Below, piece by piece: positions 4,900 through 5,460 of a DNA stretch of 5,460 bases; position 1 is the first letter of the stretch; each line of letters opens with the position of its first letter. This DNA comes from Betaproteobacteria bacterium UBA6910 (GTDB lineage Bacteria; Pseudomonadota; Gammaproteobacteria; Burkholderiales; UBA6910): contig DKBC01000016.1 in assembly GCA_002451065.1 (NCBI GenBank), forward strand, positions 1 through 5,460, written 5' to 3'. A program made the translations under genes and the position numbers. Under the pieces are notes generated by a model. The model ran no database searches, was not told the DNA's origin, and saw nothing but the letters and a program-made list of their open reading frames with translations.

Positions 4900-5460
4900 T
4901 CACTTCCCCTTGAACACGGGCCGCCGCTTGGCGAGAAACGCCTCCACCCCGATGCGATAGTCCTCGCTGCCGAAGCAGGCGTAGCCCTCGTTCCGCTCCG
5001 CCTCGGTCAGCGGCGGCGCTTGCGGCTCCAGCCTGCGCACGAAATCCTTGTGCCAGCGGGCCACCAGGGGCGCGCCGTCGGCGATGCGCCGCGCCGCGGC
5101 GTAGGCCTCCTCCTCCACCCGGTCGTCGGCCACCACCCGGGTGACCAGCCCCTTCTGCAGGGCATCATCGGCGCCGAACACCCGGCCTTCCAGCAGGAGC
5201 TCCAGGGTGACAGCCTTTCCGGCCAGGGCGAGCAGGCCCTCCAGCTCCCCGTGGGCCATGGTCAGGCCGAGGTTCTTGATGGGGATCCCGAAGCGGGACG
5301 ACTGCCCGCAGATGCGCAGGTCGCATTGGGAGGCGATTTCTAGCCCGCCGCCGATGCAGGCCCCGCAAATCAATGCCACGGTGGGATGGCGGCATTCCGC
5401 CACCGACCGCATGGCGTCATGCACCAGGGCGCCGTAGGTCCGCCCCTGCTCGATGTCGGC
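4900..5460 (-). CDS. Enoyl-CoA hydratase/isomerase (crotonase) family protein (partial, N-terminus beyond right edge)
   Basis: The C-terminal 186 residues of a crotonase-fold protein, usually about 255-270 long; the frame is open to the edge, so the internal GTG at 5424 is not the start. The core motif CGACIGGGLEIASQCDLRI forms the second half of the oxyanion hole and CoA pocket. Placed without gaps against rat mitochondrial enoyl-CoA hydratase, from the GGG motif to the Gly-Lys that follows, the glutamate of GGGLE (codon 5340-5338) matches Glu144. The position of Glu164 is isoleucine (codon 5280-5278, in FGIPIKNLGL), and the usual PGAGGT loop reads as MAHGELEG. The C-terminus (SEDYRIGVEAFLAKRRPVFKGK region) is typical and complete. 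Because one catalytic acid is missing, simple enoyl-CoA hydration is doubtful; isomerase, hydrolase or decarboxylase chemistry is possible. It is first of the visible operon, 17 bases before the CoA-transferase. Confidence 0.92.
   Translation of the reverse strand, partial: ADIEQGRTYGALVHDAMRSVAECRHPTVALICGACIGGGLEIASQCDLRICGQSSRFGIPIKNLGLTMAHGELEGLLALAGKAVTLELLLEGRVFGADDALQKGLVTRVVADDRVEEEAYAAARRIADGAPLVARWHKDFVRRLEPQAPPLTEAERNEGYACFGSEDYRIGVEAFLAKRRPVFKGK

Noticed and set aside
4883..4903. GTG start for the CoA-transferase overlapping the crotonase stop (GTGA)
   Set aside because: It would add seven residues (MRGGSAR) that look like translated ribosome binding site sequence; the ATG at 4882 has a better-spaced GGGAGGG and starts on the family motif. 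It remains a possible alternative.
3677..4960. 427-codon open frame on the plus strand
   Set aside because: It is the antisense shadow of the CoA-transferase, with low-complexity, Arg- and His-rich translation and no family signature.
1..5460. tRNA, rRNA, CRISPR arrays, insertion sequences, phage genes, riboswitches
   Set aside because: No cloverleaf, regular repeat array, transposase, terminal inverted repeats or known riboswitch core was seen; the gaps between genes are at most 173 bases.

Overview
The window is a compact, GC-rich stretch in which every supportable gene lies on the minus strand. Read in the direction of transcription (right to left), the order is: an enoyl-CoA hydratase/isomerase family protein (crotonase, cut by the right edge), a family III (CaiB/BaiF) CoA-transferase, a malonyl-CoA decarboxylase, and the three parts of a TRAP transporter: periplasmic binding protein (dctP), small membrane subunit (dctQ) and large membrane subunit (dctM, cut by the left edge). 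The strong GC bias, Gram-negative signal peptide, TRAP transporter and CaiB/crotonase/decarboxylase combination suggest a proteobacterium, perhaps a betaproteobacterium. That placement is an impression from protein style, not a measurement.

Region by region (minus-strand order): 5460-4900 crotonase C-terminal part; 4882-3671 CoA-transferase, closely coupled to the crotonase; 3670-3498 a 173-base gap with a candidate promoter, an 11-base inverted repeat and a short ORF with a strong ribosome binding site that is in frame with the decarboxylase but ends at a TGA; 3497-2100 malonyl-CoA decarboxylase from a GTG start; 2099-1963 a 137-base gap with a second candidate promoter and the dctP ribosome binding site; 1962-979 dctP; 978-941 a 38-base gap; 940-458 dctQ; 461-1 dctM, which starts at TTG overlapping the dctQ stop.

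Inferred joint role: the TRAP system imports a carboxylate, the CoA-transferase moves CoA onto it, and the decarboxylase removes CO2 from a malonyl-type thioester. The simplest substrate is malonate, giving acetyl-CoA that could serve again as CoA donor. This would resemble the rhizobial mat system (matA decarboxylase, matB ligase, and a transporter) but with a CoA-transferase in place of a visible MatB ligase. The crotonase keeps one of the two acidic residues of classical enoyl-CoA hydratases and has isoleucine at the other, so its reaction is uncertain and it may point to a larger or substituted substrate.

The points most worth a second look are the interrupted or leader-like 5' end of the decarboxylase, the ligase-free activation logic, and the altered crotonase active site. 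No RNA genes, mobile elements or CRISPR arrays were seen, and no intergenic stretch exceeds 300 bases.
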